The position numbers and the translations under genes are program-made. This document shows positions 18,398 to 27,609 of a DNA stretch of 64,000 nt, one piece after another. Source of the stretch: Nocardia sp. CDC159 (GTDB taxonomy: Bacteria; Actinomycetota; Actinomycetes; Mycobacteriales; Mycobacteriaceae). The DNA is taken from positions 1 through 64,000 of the forward strand of contig NZ_JAMRXH010000006.1 in the NCBI RefSeq assembly GCF_023740735.1. The letters run 5' to 3'. The notes beneath the pieces were generated by a model that worked only from the letters and a program-made list of their open reading frames with translations, ran no database searches and had not been told where the DNA came from. How positions within the stretch are numbered: position 1 is the first letter of the stretch; each line of letters starts with the position of its first letter.

Positions 18398-18834
18398 CCA
18401 CGCTGCTGGTGCCGCCGCTGGCGGCCGCGCCGACCATCACCACCGGCGTCGACATCGCCTCGGTGCAGCGGCTGCGGCAGCTGCTCGACACCCGGCCGCC
18501 GTTCGCGCTGGCGGTGTTCAGCCCGGACGAGATCGCCTACTGCCGTCGCTTCCGCGATCCCGCACCGCATTTCGCCGCGCGGTTCGGGGCAAAGGAGGCC
18601 ACGCTCAAGGCGCTGAGCCTGGGGCTGGGGGTGCCTCCGGCCACCCGGCGGCTGCGCGATGTCGAGGTCTGCCGCACCGCCGGGCCGCCGCGGTTGCGGC
18701 TGCACAATCGCCTGGCCGCGGCCGCGCGGCGGCTCGGCGTCACCGGCGCGGCCGTAGCGCTCAGCCACGACGGGGATTACGCGATCGCCCAGGTGCTGCT
18801 GTCCTGGCGGGCGCCGGGGGAGGTGGCGTCGTGA
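18394..18834 (+). CDS. AcpS-type 4'-phosphopantetheinyl transferase
   Basis: 146 residues from GTG 18394 (GTGA overlap). The magnesium-binding Asp in TTGVDIASV (Asp 20) and the second motif FGAKEATLKALSLGLG are diagnostic of AcpS-like transferases. It attaches phosphopantetheine to Ser 43 of the island ACP. A dedicated copy inside the operon suggests that the host enzyme does not recognise the zinc-ribbon ACP well. Its 3' end overlaps the ketoreductase start. Confidence 0.92.
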   Translation: MTTLLVPPLAAAPTITTGVDIASVQRLRQLLDTRPPFALAVFSPDEIAYCRRFRDPAPHFAARFGAKEATLKALSLGLGVPPATRRLRDVEVCRTAGPPRLRLHNRLAAAARRLGVTGAAVALSHDGDYAIAQVLLSWRAPGEVAS

Positions 18835-19580
18835 GGCTTCCGGATACCGTGGCCGTGATCACCGGCGCGGCAGGGGTTTTCGGCACGGCGCTGGCCGAAC
18901 GCTTCGCGGCGGAGGGGGCCGCGCTGATGCTGACCGACATCGACGAGGCGGGGCTGCGCACGGTCGCCAAGGCTGTCGATGCGGCCGAAACGGCCACGCA
19001 TGCGGCCGATCTCACCGATCCGGCCGCGGTCGAGCGGCTGTTCGCGGCGGTGGACGAGACCTTCGGCCGGGTGGATGTGCTGATCAACAATGCGGGCGGT
19101 GCGGTGCGCTCGTCGCTGGCCTTCCACACCGATGCGGACTGGCATCGGATGCTGCGGGTGAATCTGGACTCGGTGTTCTACTGCTCGCGCCAGGCGGTGC
19201 GGCGCATGCTGCCGCGCCGCAGCGGCCGCATCGTCAATGTGTCCTCGGCGCTGGGCCTGACCGGCGGTGCGGAGGAGGTGGCGTATGCCACCGCCAAGGC
19301 GGGCGTGATCGGGTTCACCCGCAGCGTCGCCCAGGAGGTTGGCCGACGCGGGCTGTGCGTGAACGCGATCTGCCCGACGCTGGCCGACAGCGGCGTCAGC
19401 CGGGCGTATTTCGAGGGCTTCGACGTCGAGATCCGCACGGTGGCGACCTATCTCGCCCGACGCGCGGCCATGGCGCGGCCGATCGAGGCGAGCGATGTCG
19501 CCGATATCGCCCTGTTCCTCGGCTCACCGGACAGTGCGTACATCAACGGGCAGGCAATTCTGGTCGGCGGAGTGGGATAG
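18831..19580 (+). CDS. SDR ketoreductase 1 (FabG-like)
   Basis: 249 residues. NADP-binding ITGAAGVFGTALAERF, LINNAGGAV, the catalytic Ser in IVNVSSALG, and Tyr 152/Lys 156 in YATAK identify a classical short-chain reductase. Within the synthase operon it reduces beta-ketoacyl-ACP to the beta-hydroxy form. It overlaps the PPTase gene by four bases. The C-terminus ends INGQAILVGGVG as in FabG. Confidence 0.9.
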   Translation: MRLPDTVAVITGAAGVFGTALAERFAAEGAALMLTDIDEAGLRTVAKAVDAAETATHAADLTDPAAVERLFAAVDETFGRVDVLINNAGGAVRSSLAFHTDADWHRMLRVNLDSVFYCSRQAVRRMLPRRSGRIVNVSSALGLTGGAEEVAYATAKAGVIGFTRSVAQEVGRRGLCVNAICPTLADSGVSRAYFEGFDVEIRTVATYLARRAAMARPIEASDVADIALFLGSPDSAYINGQAILVGGVG

Positions 19581-19589
19581 GAGTCTTCG

Positions 19590-20066
19590 GTGCGATACCT
19601 CATGGTCGACGCGATCACCGAACTGGACGGCGGCGTCCGGGCGGCGGGGGTGAAGAACGCCGCGATGAGCGAGGACTACTTCGCCGACCACTTCCCACAG
19701 CAGCCGATCGTGCCGGGAGTGCTGGTGCTCGAGTCGATGGTGCAGCTGGCGCGGTGGCTGGTGATCGTCGGCAGTGAATTCACCACGACGGCCGTGCTGA
19801 GCGGCGTCGCGCAGGGCAAGTTCATCGACTTCGCGGTGCCGGGGGATCGGCTGAGCGTCGAGGTGGACAGCCGGGACGGGGTCGTGGTGCCCGCGGCGGG
19901 CATCGATCTGGAGTTCCGCGGTACCGCGCAGGCGCACGGACGCAAGATCGCCACCGCGACCTTCCGATGCCGGACGCATCCGCTGGCCGAATTCGACGAT
20001 CCGGCCCGGGTGCGCAAGCAGTACGGCGTGCTGCGGCTCAACGGGGCGAAGGCGGGTGGGCAATGA
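19590..20066 (+). CDS. FabZ-like beta-hydroxyacyl-ACP dehydratase, catalytic subunit
   Basis: 158 residues from GTG 19590. The active site is intact: DHFPQQPIVPGVLVLESM with His 34 and the helix Glu. It removes water from beta-hydroxyacyl-ACP. Equal in length to the His-less homologue at 15300-15776, with which it may form a heterodimer, as described for dehydratases of aryl polyene pathways. The downstream CLF-like gene overlaps it by four bases. Confidence 0.88.
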   Translation: MRYLMVDAITELDGGVRAAGVKNAAMSEDYFADHFPQQPIVPGVLVLESMVQLARWLVIVGSEFTTTAVLSGVAQGKFIDFAVPGDRLSVEVDSRDGVVVPAAGIDLEFRGTAQAHGRKIATATFRCRTHPLAEFDDPARVRKQYGVLRLNGAKAGGQ

Positions 20067-21343
20067 GACGCCGGGTCGCGGTCGTGGGGGCCGGGGTGCT
20101 GTCGTGTCTGGGCGGTGATCATCGGCAGCAGTGGCGACGAATACTGGGCGGGCACACGGGGTTACGTCGGCGCGACAACGAATCGACGCCCGCGCTGGCC
20201 TATTTCGGGTCCGTCGACGACGCCGTCCATCCGGTCGCGACCGCCGATCGCAAACATCTCAAGCGCCTGACCCGCCCCTCGCGGCTGGGGGTCTTCGCGG
20301 CCGATCTCGCCGTCGCCGATGCCGGGCCGGTGGTGGCCGCGGCGGCGTCACAACGTCGCGGAATCTATGTCGGCTCCAATGAATCCGAGGACGAGAAGGA
20401 CTATTTGGAGCGGTTCGCGCCCGTGCTCGCCACCGCGCGCCGGGCCGACGGGAGTATCGACTACACCCGCCTCGGGCAGGAGGCGCTGCGGCGGGCGCGG
20501 CCGGATTTCCTGCTGTCGGGGCTGCCGAACGCGGCGCTGTGCCAGATCACCATCCGGCACGAGATCTGCGGGGCCAACAGCACCCTGGTCGACGGGTCGG
20601 CGATGGGGCTGTGTGCGGTCGGCCGGGCGTTTCGCGCCGTGCGCGACGGCCGGGTGGACGTGGCGATTTGCGGTGGAACCGATGCGGGGGCCGATGAATT
20701 CACCAGGTTGGCGCTGCGGGAGTTCGGGCTGACCTCCGCGTGCGCCCACGGGGCGCGGTCGGTGCGGCCCTACGATCGCGACCGCGACGGATACGTCTGC
20801 GCCGAGGGCGCGGCCGCGCTGGTGCTCGCCGATCTGGATTTCGCCGTCGCCAACGACGCCCGAATGCTCGCGGAGGTGGTGGGGTTCGGGGCGGGCTGTG
20901 ATCTCGGGCCGACCCTGGGGCCCGATCCTGATGGCAGCGGCGTGCGCGCGGCGCTGACCCGCGCGCTCGCCGATGCCCGGCTCGATCCCGAGCAGGTCGG
21001 ATATGTGTACGGACATGGCGACGCCACGGTCGACGGGGACCGCTCGGAACTGTGCGGCATCGCGAATGTGTTCGGCCGACAACGGATTTCGCTGACCGCC
21101 ACGAAGGCCGCCACCGGCCATCTGGGACCGGCCACCGATGTCGCCGAGGCGGCCTTCGCCTGTCTGAGCGTGCGGGAGGCGGTGATCGCGCCGACGCTGC
21201 ATCTGACCCGGCCCGACGACTGCGTGGACACGGTCGAGGTGGTGGCCGCGCGCCCGCGCCGCCTCGATACCCGCTGTGCGGTCACGCTCAGCCGCAACGG
21301 CGACGGGCCGGAGGTCGCGGCGCTGGTGGTACGGGCGATATGA
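20063..21343 (+). CDS. Chain-length factor-like ketosynthase homologue of pair 2
   Basis: 426 residues from ATG 20063. Ketosynthase fold with the nucleophile Cys replaced by Ser 179 (STLVDGSAMGLCAVG) and the first His motif degraded to YGHGDATVDGD, while TGHLGPATD keeps the second His. This is a second chain-length factor, unlinked by position to pair 1, and it has the same length (426) as the KS at 15773-17053. Ser at this position would not support normal condensation, though decarboxylase or acyltransferase activity is not excluded. Confidence 0.85.
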   Translation: MRRRVAVVGAGVLSCLGGDHRQQWRRILGGHTGLRRRDNESTPALAYFGSVDDAVHPVATADRKHLKRLTRPSRLGVFAADLAVADAGPVVAAAASQRRGIYVGSNESEDEKDYLERFAPVLATARRADGSIDYTRLGQEALRRARPDFLLSGLPNAALCQITIRHEICGANSTLVDGSAMGLCAVGRAFRAVRDGRVDVAICGGTDAGADEFTRLALREFGLTSACAHGARSVRPYDRDRDGYVCAEGAAALVLADLDFAVANDARMLAEVVGFGAGCDLGPTLGPDPDGSGVRAALTRALADARLDPEQVGYVYGHGDATVDGDRSELCGIANVFGRQRISLTATKAATGHLGPATDVAEAAFACLSVREAVIAPTLHLTRPDDCVDTVEVVAARPRRLDTRCAVTLSRNGDGPEVAALVVRAI

Positions 21344-21359
21344 CACGGAAGGTCTCGAG

Positions 21360-22115
21360 ATGACGCAAGATCTGGCCGGGCGCACGGTACTGGTGACCGG
21401 CGGCTCCCGCGGTATCGGACGGGCGATCGCGCTGGAGTTCGCCGAGCGCGGCTCCGATGTGATCCTGACCTATTGGCGGCGGCGCTCGGCGGCCCGCGAG
21501 GTGGTGACCGAGATCGAGCGCAAGGGCCGGCGGGCGCTGGCGCTGCGGGTCGACGTGGGCGATACCGGCCAATTGCGGCGGCTGTTCGACGACGTCGAAC
21601 AGCAGTGGGGCGCAATCGATTTCTACATCAACAATGCCGCCTCCGCGATCATGAAACCGCTGTTCGGGCTGGAGTCACCGCACTGGCGCTACATTCTGGA
21701 CACCAATGTCACCGCCACGCTGTTCGGCTGCCGCGCGGCCTATCGGCTGATGCCCGACGGCCGCGGCGCGATCGTGCTGCTGTCGAGTATGGGTGGTCGC
21801 CGCTATCTGCCCAGCTATGGCGGGATGGGCGTATGCAAGGCCGCCATCGAGTCCATGGGGCGCTATCTGGCCGTGGAACTCGCGCCGGGGGTCAATGTGA
21901 ACACCGTCTGCGGCGGGCTGGTGGAAACCGATTCGGTGCGCGCGCTCGCCGGGGGCCAGGACTGGATACGGCAGCTCGCCGAGGGCAGTCCGATGCGGCG
22001 CACCGGGCGGCCGGAGGATCTGGCCAAGGTGGTCGCCTTCTTGTGCACCGACGACGCCGCCTGGATCCGCGGCCAGACCATCGTGGCCGACGGCGGCGCA
22101 TCCCTCGTCTCGTGA
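21360..22115 (+). CDS. FabL-type enoyl-ACP reductase (SDR)
   Basis: 251 residues from ATG 21360. SDR fold with VTGGSRGIGRAIALEF and YINNAAS. The catalytic Tyr and Lys are six residues apart (Tyr 153, Lys 160 in YGGMGVCKAAIESMGRYLAV), the spacing of FabL/FabI enoyl reductases rather than the YxxxK of ketoreductases. The following RYLAVEL also matches FabL. It would saturate the double bond left by the dehydratase, making the synthase capable of full reduction. A ketoreductase with altered spacing is the alternative. Confidence 0.75.
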   Translation: MTQDLAGRTVLVTGGSRGIGRAIALEFAERGSDVILTYWRRRSAAREVVTEIERKGRRALALRVDVGDTGQLRRLFDDVEQQWGAIDFYINNAASAIMKPLFGLESPHWRYILDTNVTATLFGCRAAYRLMPDGRGAIVLLSSMGGRRYLPSYGGMGVCKAAIESMGRYLAVELAPGVNVNTVCGGLVETDSVRALAGGQDWIRQLAEGSPMRRTGRPEDLAKVVAFLCTDDAAWIRGQTIVADGGASLVS

Positions 22116-22126
22116 AGGAGAATCTC

Positions 22127-22960
22127 GTGACCGGCAGCCTCGACACCCAGGCCATCTACAGCCTGACTCACCGACAGATCGCGAACAACGAAGCGGCACA
22201 GGAGATGATGGCCTATCTGTGGCGCGACTGGGGCGGCTATGTGGGCCAGCTCAGCTGGGTCACGGCCGCGCAGCTGGCCGCGATGGCCGAGGCCGCGGGC
22301 CTCGCGCCCGGGCGCGCCGCGCTGGATCTGTGCTGCGGCACCGGCGGTATCACCCGCCATCTGGTCGCGACGACCGGCGCGACGATGACCGGGCTGGACT
22401 ACTCCGAGCCCGCGATCGAGATCGCCCGCCGCGACGCCGCCGCGGTTCCGGCGATCCGCTTCGATCACGGCGACGCCCGCGAACTGCCCTACGGCACGGC
22501 CGAATTCGATGCCGTGATCAGTGTGGACAGCCTGGTCATCGTTCCCGATCGGCGGCAGGTACTCGCCGAATGCGCGCGGGTGCTCAAAGCCGGTGGACGG
22601 CTGGTGTTCTCCGATGAGGTGCTGACCGGGCCGGTGCCGCGCGATCCGGAAACCCAGCGGGCGCTGGCGGTGTACGGGCGACTGTTCCCGCTGACCGCGC
22701 CCGGATATCGCCGCCTGCTCGTACATCTCGGCTTCACCGAGATCGAGATCCACGACCGCACGCCGATGTTCGTCGCCATCAACCGCCGGTGGGCCGACTC
22801 GTACCGCCGCTTCGAGGAATCAGGGCGAAAGGTGCTGGGCGATCGACTGTTCGAGGACGGACTGGCCTTCTTCGACACCCTGCACGCCGAGGGTGCGGCC
22901 GGTCGGCTCGGGCAGGTGCTGGTCAGCGCCACGTGGACGGGTCATGACGGCGCACACTGA
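22127..22960 (+). CDS. SAM-dependent methyltransferase, UbiE/MenG type
   Basis: 277 residues. GTG 22127 was chosen over in-frame GTG 22112 because AAGGAG (22115-22120) lies just before it. Motif I is ALDLCCGTGGITRHLV, then TGLDYSEPAIEIA and VISVDSLVIVPDRRQVLAECARVLKAGGRLVFSDE. Likely a small-molecule C- or O-methyltransferase acting on the island product. Its last codons overlap the ABC transporter gene by 17 bases. Confidence 0.88.
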   Translation: MTGSLDTQAIYSLTHRQIANNEAAQEMMAYLWRDWGGYVGQLSWVTAAQLAAMAEAAGLAPGRAALDLCCGTGGITRHLVATTGATMTGLDYSEPAIEIARRDAAAVPAIRFDHGDARELPYGTAEFDAVISVDSLVIVPDRRQVLAECARVLKAGGRLVFSDEVLTGPVPRDPETQRALAVYGRLFPLTAPGYRRLLVHLGFTEIEIHDRTPMFVAINRRWADSYRRFEESGRKVLGDRLFEDGLAFFDTLHAEGAAGRLGQVLVSATWTGHDGAH

Positions 22961-23678
22961 GCGCCGCACCGAGACGCTTGCCGCGCTGCGCGCGGTGTCG
23001 AAGACCTTCGGCAGCGACGCGGCCGCGGTGCACGCGCTGGACGAGGTGGATCTGAGCATTGCCGCGGGGGAGTTGGTGGTGGTGCTGGGGCCGTCGGGGT
23101 CGGGTAAGACCACGCTGCTGAATGTGCTGGGCGGCATCGAATCCGCCACCTCGGGCACGGTCACCGTCGCGGGGCACCCGCTCACCGACCCGAACGCCGG
23201 TTCGGTGACCGCGCTGCGCCGCGACATGCTCGGATTCGTCTACCAGTTCTTCAATCTCATTCCCACCCTGACCGCGCGCGAGAACATCGCGGTGCTGGCG
23301 GAACTGACCGGCGGGGAGGTTCGCGCGCGGGCCGATCGCGTGCTGGCGGCGGTGGGCCTGGCCGACTGCGGCGATCGGTTTCCCGGGCAGCTGTCCGGCG
23401 GCCAGCAGCAGCGGGTCGCCATCGCGCGGGCACTGGTCAACCGCCCGCGACTGCTGCTGTGCGACGAGCCCACCGGCGCGCTGGATCCCGGCACCGGCCG
23501 TGAGGTCCTGGCGCTGCTGCAGCGGGTGTGCCGCGATGGCGATCGGGCCGTCGTGATCGTCACCCACAATCAGGCCATCGCCGCGATCGCCGACCGGGTG
23601 CTGCGCATGCGGTCCGGCCGGATCGTGGCGGCGCGGCGGCAGGACGCGCCGCTGGACGCCGGTGAGGTCAGCTGGTGA
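22944..23678 (+). CDS. ABC transporter ATP-binding protein, LolD/MacB type
   Basis: 244 residues from ATG 22944. Walker [11 protein letters not shown]-loop [18 protein letters not shown], signature LSGGQQQR, Walker B LLLCDEPT and H-loop VIVTHN are all intact. The family works with FtsX-type permeases in mechanotransmission export. The permease gene follows with a four-base overlap, so the two form an exporter, probably for the island product or for self-resistance. Confidence 0.95.
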   Translation: MTAHTERRTETLAALRAVSKTFGSDAAAVHALDEVDLSIAAGELVVVLGPSGSGKTTLLNVLGGIESATSGTVTVAGHPLTDPNAGSVTALRRDMLGFVYQFFNLIPTLTARENIAVLAELTGGEVRARADRVLAAVGLADCGDRFPGQLSGGQQQRVAIARALVNRPRLLLCDEPTGALDPGTGREVLALLQRVCRDGDRAVVIVTHNQAIAAIADRVLRMRSGRIVAARRQDAPLDAGEVSW

Positions 23679-26023
23679 ATACCCTGCACCGCAAGCTGTT
23701 TCGCGATATCCGCACGCAGTGGGCGCAGTTCGCGGCGCTCACGGTCGTGGTGCTGCTGGGCGTGGCCCTGTTCACCGCCGCCTACGGCGCCTACCGGAAT
23801 CTGACCGCCTCCTACGACCGGGTGTTCGCCACCCAGCGCTTCGCCGATCTGTGGGTGAGCGGTGGTGATGCGACCGCCTTCGCGGCCGCCGCGCGCACCG
23901 ATCCGCAGGTCGCCGACGCGAGCGTGCGCCGCCAGGTCGAGCTGCCGCTGCGGGTGGGCGCGGACAAGCTGCGCGGGCGGGTGATCGGGCTGCCCGCCGA
24001 CGGGCCGCCCGCCAGCAATGCGCCCACGCTGCTGTCCGGGCGTGCGCCGGCGGCGAACGAGGTGCTGGTGGAACATCACCTCGCCGACCACTTCCGGTTG
24101 CGGGCCGGTGATGTCGTCGCGATCCACGGCACCGACGGCTGGGTTTCCGCTTCCGTCGCGGGCGTGGTCTCCTCGGCCGAATATCTGTGGCCCGCCCGTG
24201 ATCGCGCGGACCTGTTTCCGCTGCCGGACAACTTCGGGGTCGTCTTCGCGCCGGATCCGCTGGTGGCTGCGGTCGCGCCGGGCGGTCCCGAGCAGGCGCT
24301 GGTCCGATATACCGGCAGCGCCGGACCCGATACCGCCGCCCGACTGCACGCACTCGCGCAGCGGTACGGGGCCGAGCAGGTGGTCGATCGGGCCGAGCAA
24401 CCCTCGAACTGGTTGCTGCGCTTGGATATCGACGCCTTCGGCGAACTCGCCTACCTGTTCCCGCTGCTGTTTCTCACCGTCGCGATGCTGGTGGCGTATG
24501 TGCTGTTGAATCGGCGGGTGCGGGCGGAGCGGCCGGTCATCGGCGTGCTGTTGGCCGGGGGACGCGGGCGGGGATCGGTGCTGGCGCACTACATTTCGTA
24601 TGGGGCGCTGGCCGGAGGGCTGGGCGCGCTCGGCGGAATGGTGCTGGGGCAGGCGGCATCCGGGGCACTCACCAATCTGTATGTCGGGGCCATTGACCTG
24701 CCTCGGGAGGCCACCGTGGTCCAGGTCGTGCCGCTCACCCTGATCGGAGCGCCGATCCTGGGCATCGGCACCGGGGTGCTCGGCGCACTGGCCCCCGCGC
24801 TGCTCGCCTTCCGCACGCCGCCCGCGGCGGCCATGCGCGGGGTCACGCCCGCGCATCCGGGCCGAATCAGCCTGGCGGAGCGATTGATTCCGCCGCTGCG
24901 CCGACTGCCCGTGCGCTGGCTGCTGGTGTTGCGCAATGTCGGGCGGGCGCCACGGCGGACGTGGAGCACCGTGCTCGGCACGGTGCTCGCACTGCTGCTC
25001 GTGCTCACCTCGTGGACGCTGTTGGACACCATGACCGCGGCACTGCGCATTTCGTCGCGGGAGGTGCAGACCGCCGACGTCCGAGTCGATTTCACCGCAC
25101 CCGTCGATCGGGCGCGGGTGGCGGAGCTGACCGGCGCGCCGGGGGTGCGGCGGGCCGAGCCGATGGTGCAGCTGCCGGTGACCCTGACCGCCGGGAGCCG
25201 CACGTATTCGACGGCGTTGATCGCGCTGACATCGGGGACCGAAATGCACGGGTTCCGCCCGCTTCCCGGCTCACCGGGTGCACTGTCGGGTGACGGTCTA
25301 TTGGTCGGGAAGGGGATTCGCGCGCTGCTGGGGGTCGGCGCGGGCGATGTCGTGACCGTGAATACGCCCGGAGCGCAACCGGTCTCGGTGCCGATCGCGG
25401 GACTGCTCGACGAACCGATCGGAACCTTCGTCTACGCCTCCCTCGACCGGTTGGACGTCCTCGCGGGCGCGCCGGTCCCGGTCAATGCCGCGCTGCTGCG
25501 CCTGACACCGGGGGCCGATCCGCGCGTGGTCCGCGAAACCCTGTCGGAGCGAGCGGAAATCGCCGCGGTGGAGGATCTCACGAAGCTGGAGCGGCTGATC
25601 GACGAGTACGCCGACCTGTTCTACGTCTTCATCGGCGCGATGCTCGCGCTCGGCGGTGCGCTGGCCTTCGCGATCATCTTCACCACCATGTCGATCAATA
25701 TCGTGGAACGCCGCCGCGAGGTCGCGGTGCTGCGCGCGGGCGGCATGTCGCACGCCGTGGTGGCGCGGCTGCTCACCGGCGAGAACCTGCTGGTGACGCT
25801 GCTCGGTGTCGGTCCGGGACTGGTGCTCGGGGTGCTCGGCGGGCGAGAGTTCCTGGCGCTCTATACCAATGACCAGATTCAGATCGACCTGGTGGTGCGC
25901 CCGGCCACCCTGATCGTCGCGGCCGCCGCGGTGCTGATCGTCGCCGTGGTATCCCTGCTGCCGGGGTTGCGCGCGGTGCGCGGACTCGACCTCGCCGCCG
26001 TGGTTCGGGAACGGTCCGATTGA
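23675..26023 (+). CDS. FtsX-family ABC transporter permease
   Basis: 782 residues. A transmembrane segment near residues 15-40, a large extracellular domain, then a block of helices (about 255-390) and a second FtsX repeat with segments near 430-460 and 650-780: the duplicated FtsX layout of actinobacterial MacB-like permeases. The cytoplasmic coupling stretch VERRREVAVLRAGGMSHAVV is typical. It is co-translated with the ATPase at 22944-23678. Confidence 0.93.
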   Translation: MNTLHRKLFRDIRTQWAQFAALTVVVLLGVALFTAAYGAYRNLTASYDRVFATQRFADLWVSGGDATAFAAAARTDPQVADASVRRQVELPLRVGADKLRGRVIGLPADGPPASNAPTLLSGRAPAANEVLVEHHLADHFRLRAGDVVAIHGTDGWVSASVAGVVSSAEYLWPARDRADLFPLPDNFGVVFAPDPLVAAVAPGGPEQALVRYTGSAGPDTAARLHALAQRYGAEQVVDRAEQPSNWLLRLDIDAFGELAYLFPLLFLTVAMLVAYVLLNRRVRAERPVIGVLLAGGRGRGSVLAHYISYGALAGGLGALGGMVLGQAASGALTNLYVGAIDLPREATVVQVVPLTLIGAPILGIGTGVLGALAPALLAFRTPPAAAMRGVTPAHPGRISLAERLIPPLRRLPVRWLLVLRNVGRAPRRTWSTVLGTVLALLLVLTSWTLLDTMTAALRISSREVQTADVRVDFTAPVDRARVAELTGAPGVRRAEPMVQLPVTLTAGSRTYSTALIALTSGTEMHGFRPLPGSPGALSGDGLLVGKGIRALLGVGAGDVVTVNTPGAQPVSVPIAGLLDEPIGTFVYASLDRLDVLAGAPVPVNAALLRLTPGADPRVVRETLSERAEIAAVEDLTKLERLIDEYADLFYVFIGAMLALGGALAFAIIFTTMSINIVERRREVAVLRAGGMSHAVVARLLTGENLLVTLLGVGPGLVLGVLGGREFLALYTNDQIQIDLVVRPATLIVAAAAVLIVAVVSLLPGLRAVRGLDLAAVVRERSD

Positions 26024-26042
26024 CGAGCCTGGAGGAGTGCCC

Positions 26043-26747
26043 ATGAACCAGACTGCCTTCGTCACCGGCGGCAACCGCGGCATCGGGCTGGCCAGCGCCC
26101 GCGAGCTGGCCAAACAGGGCCGCCCGGTCGCGGTGACCACGCGCACCGGCCAGGCGCCCGAGGGGCTGTTCGGCATCCGCTGCGATGTCACCGATATCGA
26201 GCAGGTGGATGCGGCGTTCACGACGGTGGAACGGGAACTGGGTCCGGTGGGGGTGGTGGTCGCCAATGCCGGTATCACCCGGGATGTGTTGCTGGCGGCC
26301 ATGTCCGAGGCGGAATTCGCCGAGGTGCTGGACACGAATTTGGTGGGCACGTTCCGGGTGATCAATCGCGCGGTGAAGTCGATGATCCGACGGCGGCACG
26401 GCCGGATCATCCTGGTGTCGTCGGTGACCGCGCTGCTCGGCTCGGCCGGGCAGACCAATTACGCGGCCTCCAAGGCCGGGATGGTCGGGCTGGCCCGCTC
26501 ACTGGTGCGGGAACTGGGTGCGCGCGACATCACCGTCAATGTGGTCGCGCCCGGGGTCGTCGACACCCATATGACCGCGACGCTGACCGATCGTTGGCGC
26601 GCGGAGGTGACCAAGAAGATTCCGCTGGGCCGGGTCGCCGGTGTCGGCGAAATAGCAAGGGTGGTGGGCTTTCTGGCCAGTGACGACGCCGCCTACATCA
26701 CCGGTGCGGTGATACCGGTCGACGGCGGGCTGGGCATGGGTCACTGA
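26043..26747 (+). CDS. SDR ketoreductase 2 (FabG/MabA-like)
   Basis: 234 residues from ATG 26043, five bases after GGAGGAG. FVTGGNRGIGLASAREL, VANAGITRD, the Ser in LVSSVTAL, and Tyr 140/Lys 144 in YAASK make it a canonical beta-ketoacyl-ACP reductase close to mycobacterial MabA. It is the last gene of the long rightward operon. Its last seven bases overlap the convergent LuxR gene. Two ketoreductases plus two KS pairs suggest that two sets of reactions run side by side. Confidence 0.93.
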   Translation: MNQTAFVTGGNRGIGLASARELAKQGRPVAVTTRTGQAPEGLFGIRCDVTDIEQVDAAFTTVERELGPVGVVVANAGITRDVLLAAMSEAEFAEVLDTNLVGTFRVINRAVKSMIRRRHGRIILVSSVTALLGSAGQTNYAASKAGMVGLARSLVRELGARDITVNVVAPGVVDTHMTATLTDRWRAEVTKKIPLGRVAGVGEIARVVGFLASDDAAYITGAVIPVDGGLGMGH

Positions 26748-27475
26748 CCCGCCGAGCGCACGGGCGCGGCGGCCGGGCGACGGCCGTGATTGGCCAGCAG
26801 TTCGATCAGTCCGGTCTCGTAGGCCACCGCGACCGCCTGTCCGCGCGTGGTGACGGCCAGCTTCTGCAGGACGTGGTGCACGTGGCTGCGCACAGTGGTG
26901 GCCGAGACCGAAAGCTGTTCGGCGATCTCGGCATTGGAGCGGCCGTGCGCCAGCAGCCGCAGCACCTCGGCCTCGCGGCGGGTGAGCGCCTCGGCGATGC
27001 GGGCGTCCAGGGTGCGCGGGATGCCGGGCATCGCGTAGGTGAGATCGCCGAGCACCTGCGGCGGCACGACCAGCCGGTTGCCGACGGCGATCACCCGAAT
27101 GGCGCACAGCAATTCCAGCGGCGAACAGCCCGAGGACAACAGCCCGCGCACCCCGGCGCGCAGCAGTTCGACGGCGTGGGCGACATCCTCCTCGGTGACC
27201 ACCATGATGACCTTCGACGCGGTGGCGATCTCGGCGAGCCGGTGCTTACCCTCCACCGAACCGACGACCAGCACCAGATCGGGGGCGTGCATGCGGACGG
27301 CGGTGATCAGGCTGTGGCCACCGGCGACATCGCTGACCACATCGATATCGGGTTCGGCATCGAATCGGGCGCACAGGCCGGTCCGCATGAGCGCGCTGTC
27401 GGCGCAGATCACCAGTCTTATCGTCACCGCACCGTTCGACGCCATATCCGATCCATCGAGTTTCGGCTCGAGCAT
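26741..27475 (-). CDS. LuxR/NarL-family regulator with degenerate receiver domain
   Basis: About 244 residues from ATG 27475; ATG 27445 and TTG 27502 are other possible starts. The C-terminal HTH is complete (LTRREAEVLRLLAHGRSNAEIAEQL then VSATTVRSHVHHVLQKL). The N-terminal domain follows the receiver fold, but the phosphate-accepting Asp is missing: PDLVLVVGSVEG replaces the usual PDVVLMD, and the conserved Lys is also lost. It probably does not depend on phosphorylation and may sense a ligand, as atypical receivers such as JadR1 do. It lies in the leftward operon and is the best candidate to bind the island boxes. Confidence 0.85.
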   Translation of the reverse strand: MLEPKLDGSDMASNGAVTIRLVICADSALMRTGLCARFDAEPDIDVVSDVAGGHSLITAVRMHAPDLVLVVGSVEGKHRLAEIATASKVIMVVTEEDVAHAVELLRAGVRGLLSSGCSPLELLCAIRVIAVGNRLVVPPQVLGDLTYAMPGIPRTLDARIAEALTRREAEVLRLLAHGRSNAEIAEQLSVSATTVRSHVHHVLQKLAVTTRGQAVAVAYETGLIELLANHGRRPAAAPVRSAGQ

Positions 27476-27609
27476 GTGGATTCGGAAGTTGCGGAGTGCC
27501 AACGCATCTCACGTATCCCCGTCCACAGTGTGATCAAGCGTATCATGATCCTTTGCGCGAATTCGTAATTTCGAGAAGAAGAGTTTTTCCTAGTTAGACC
27601 TCCTATTCG

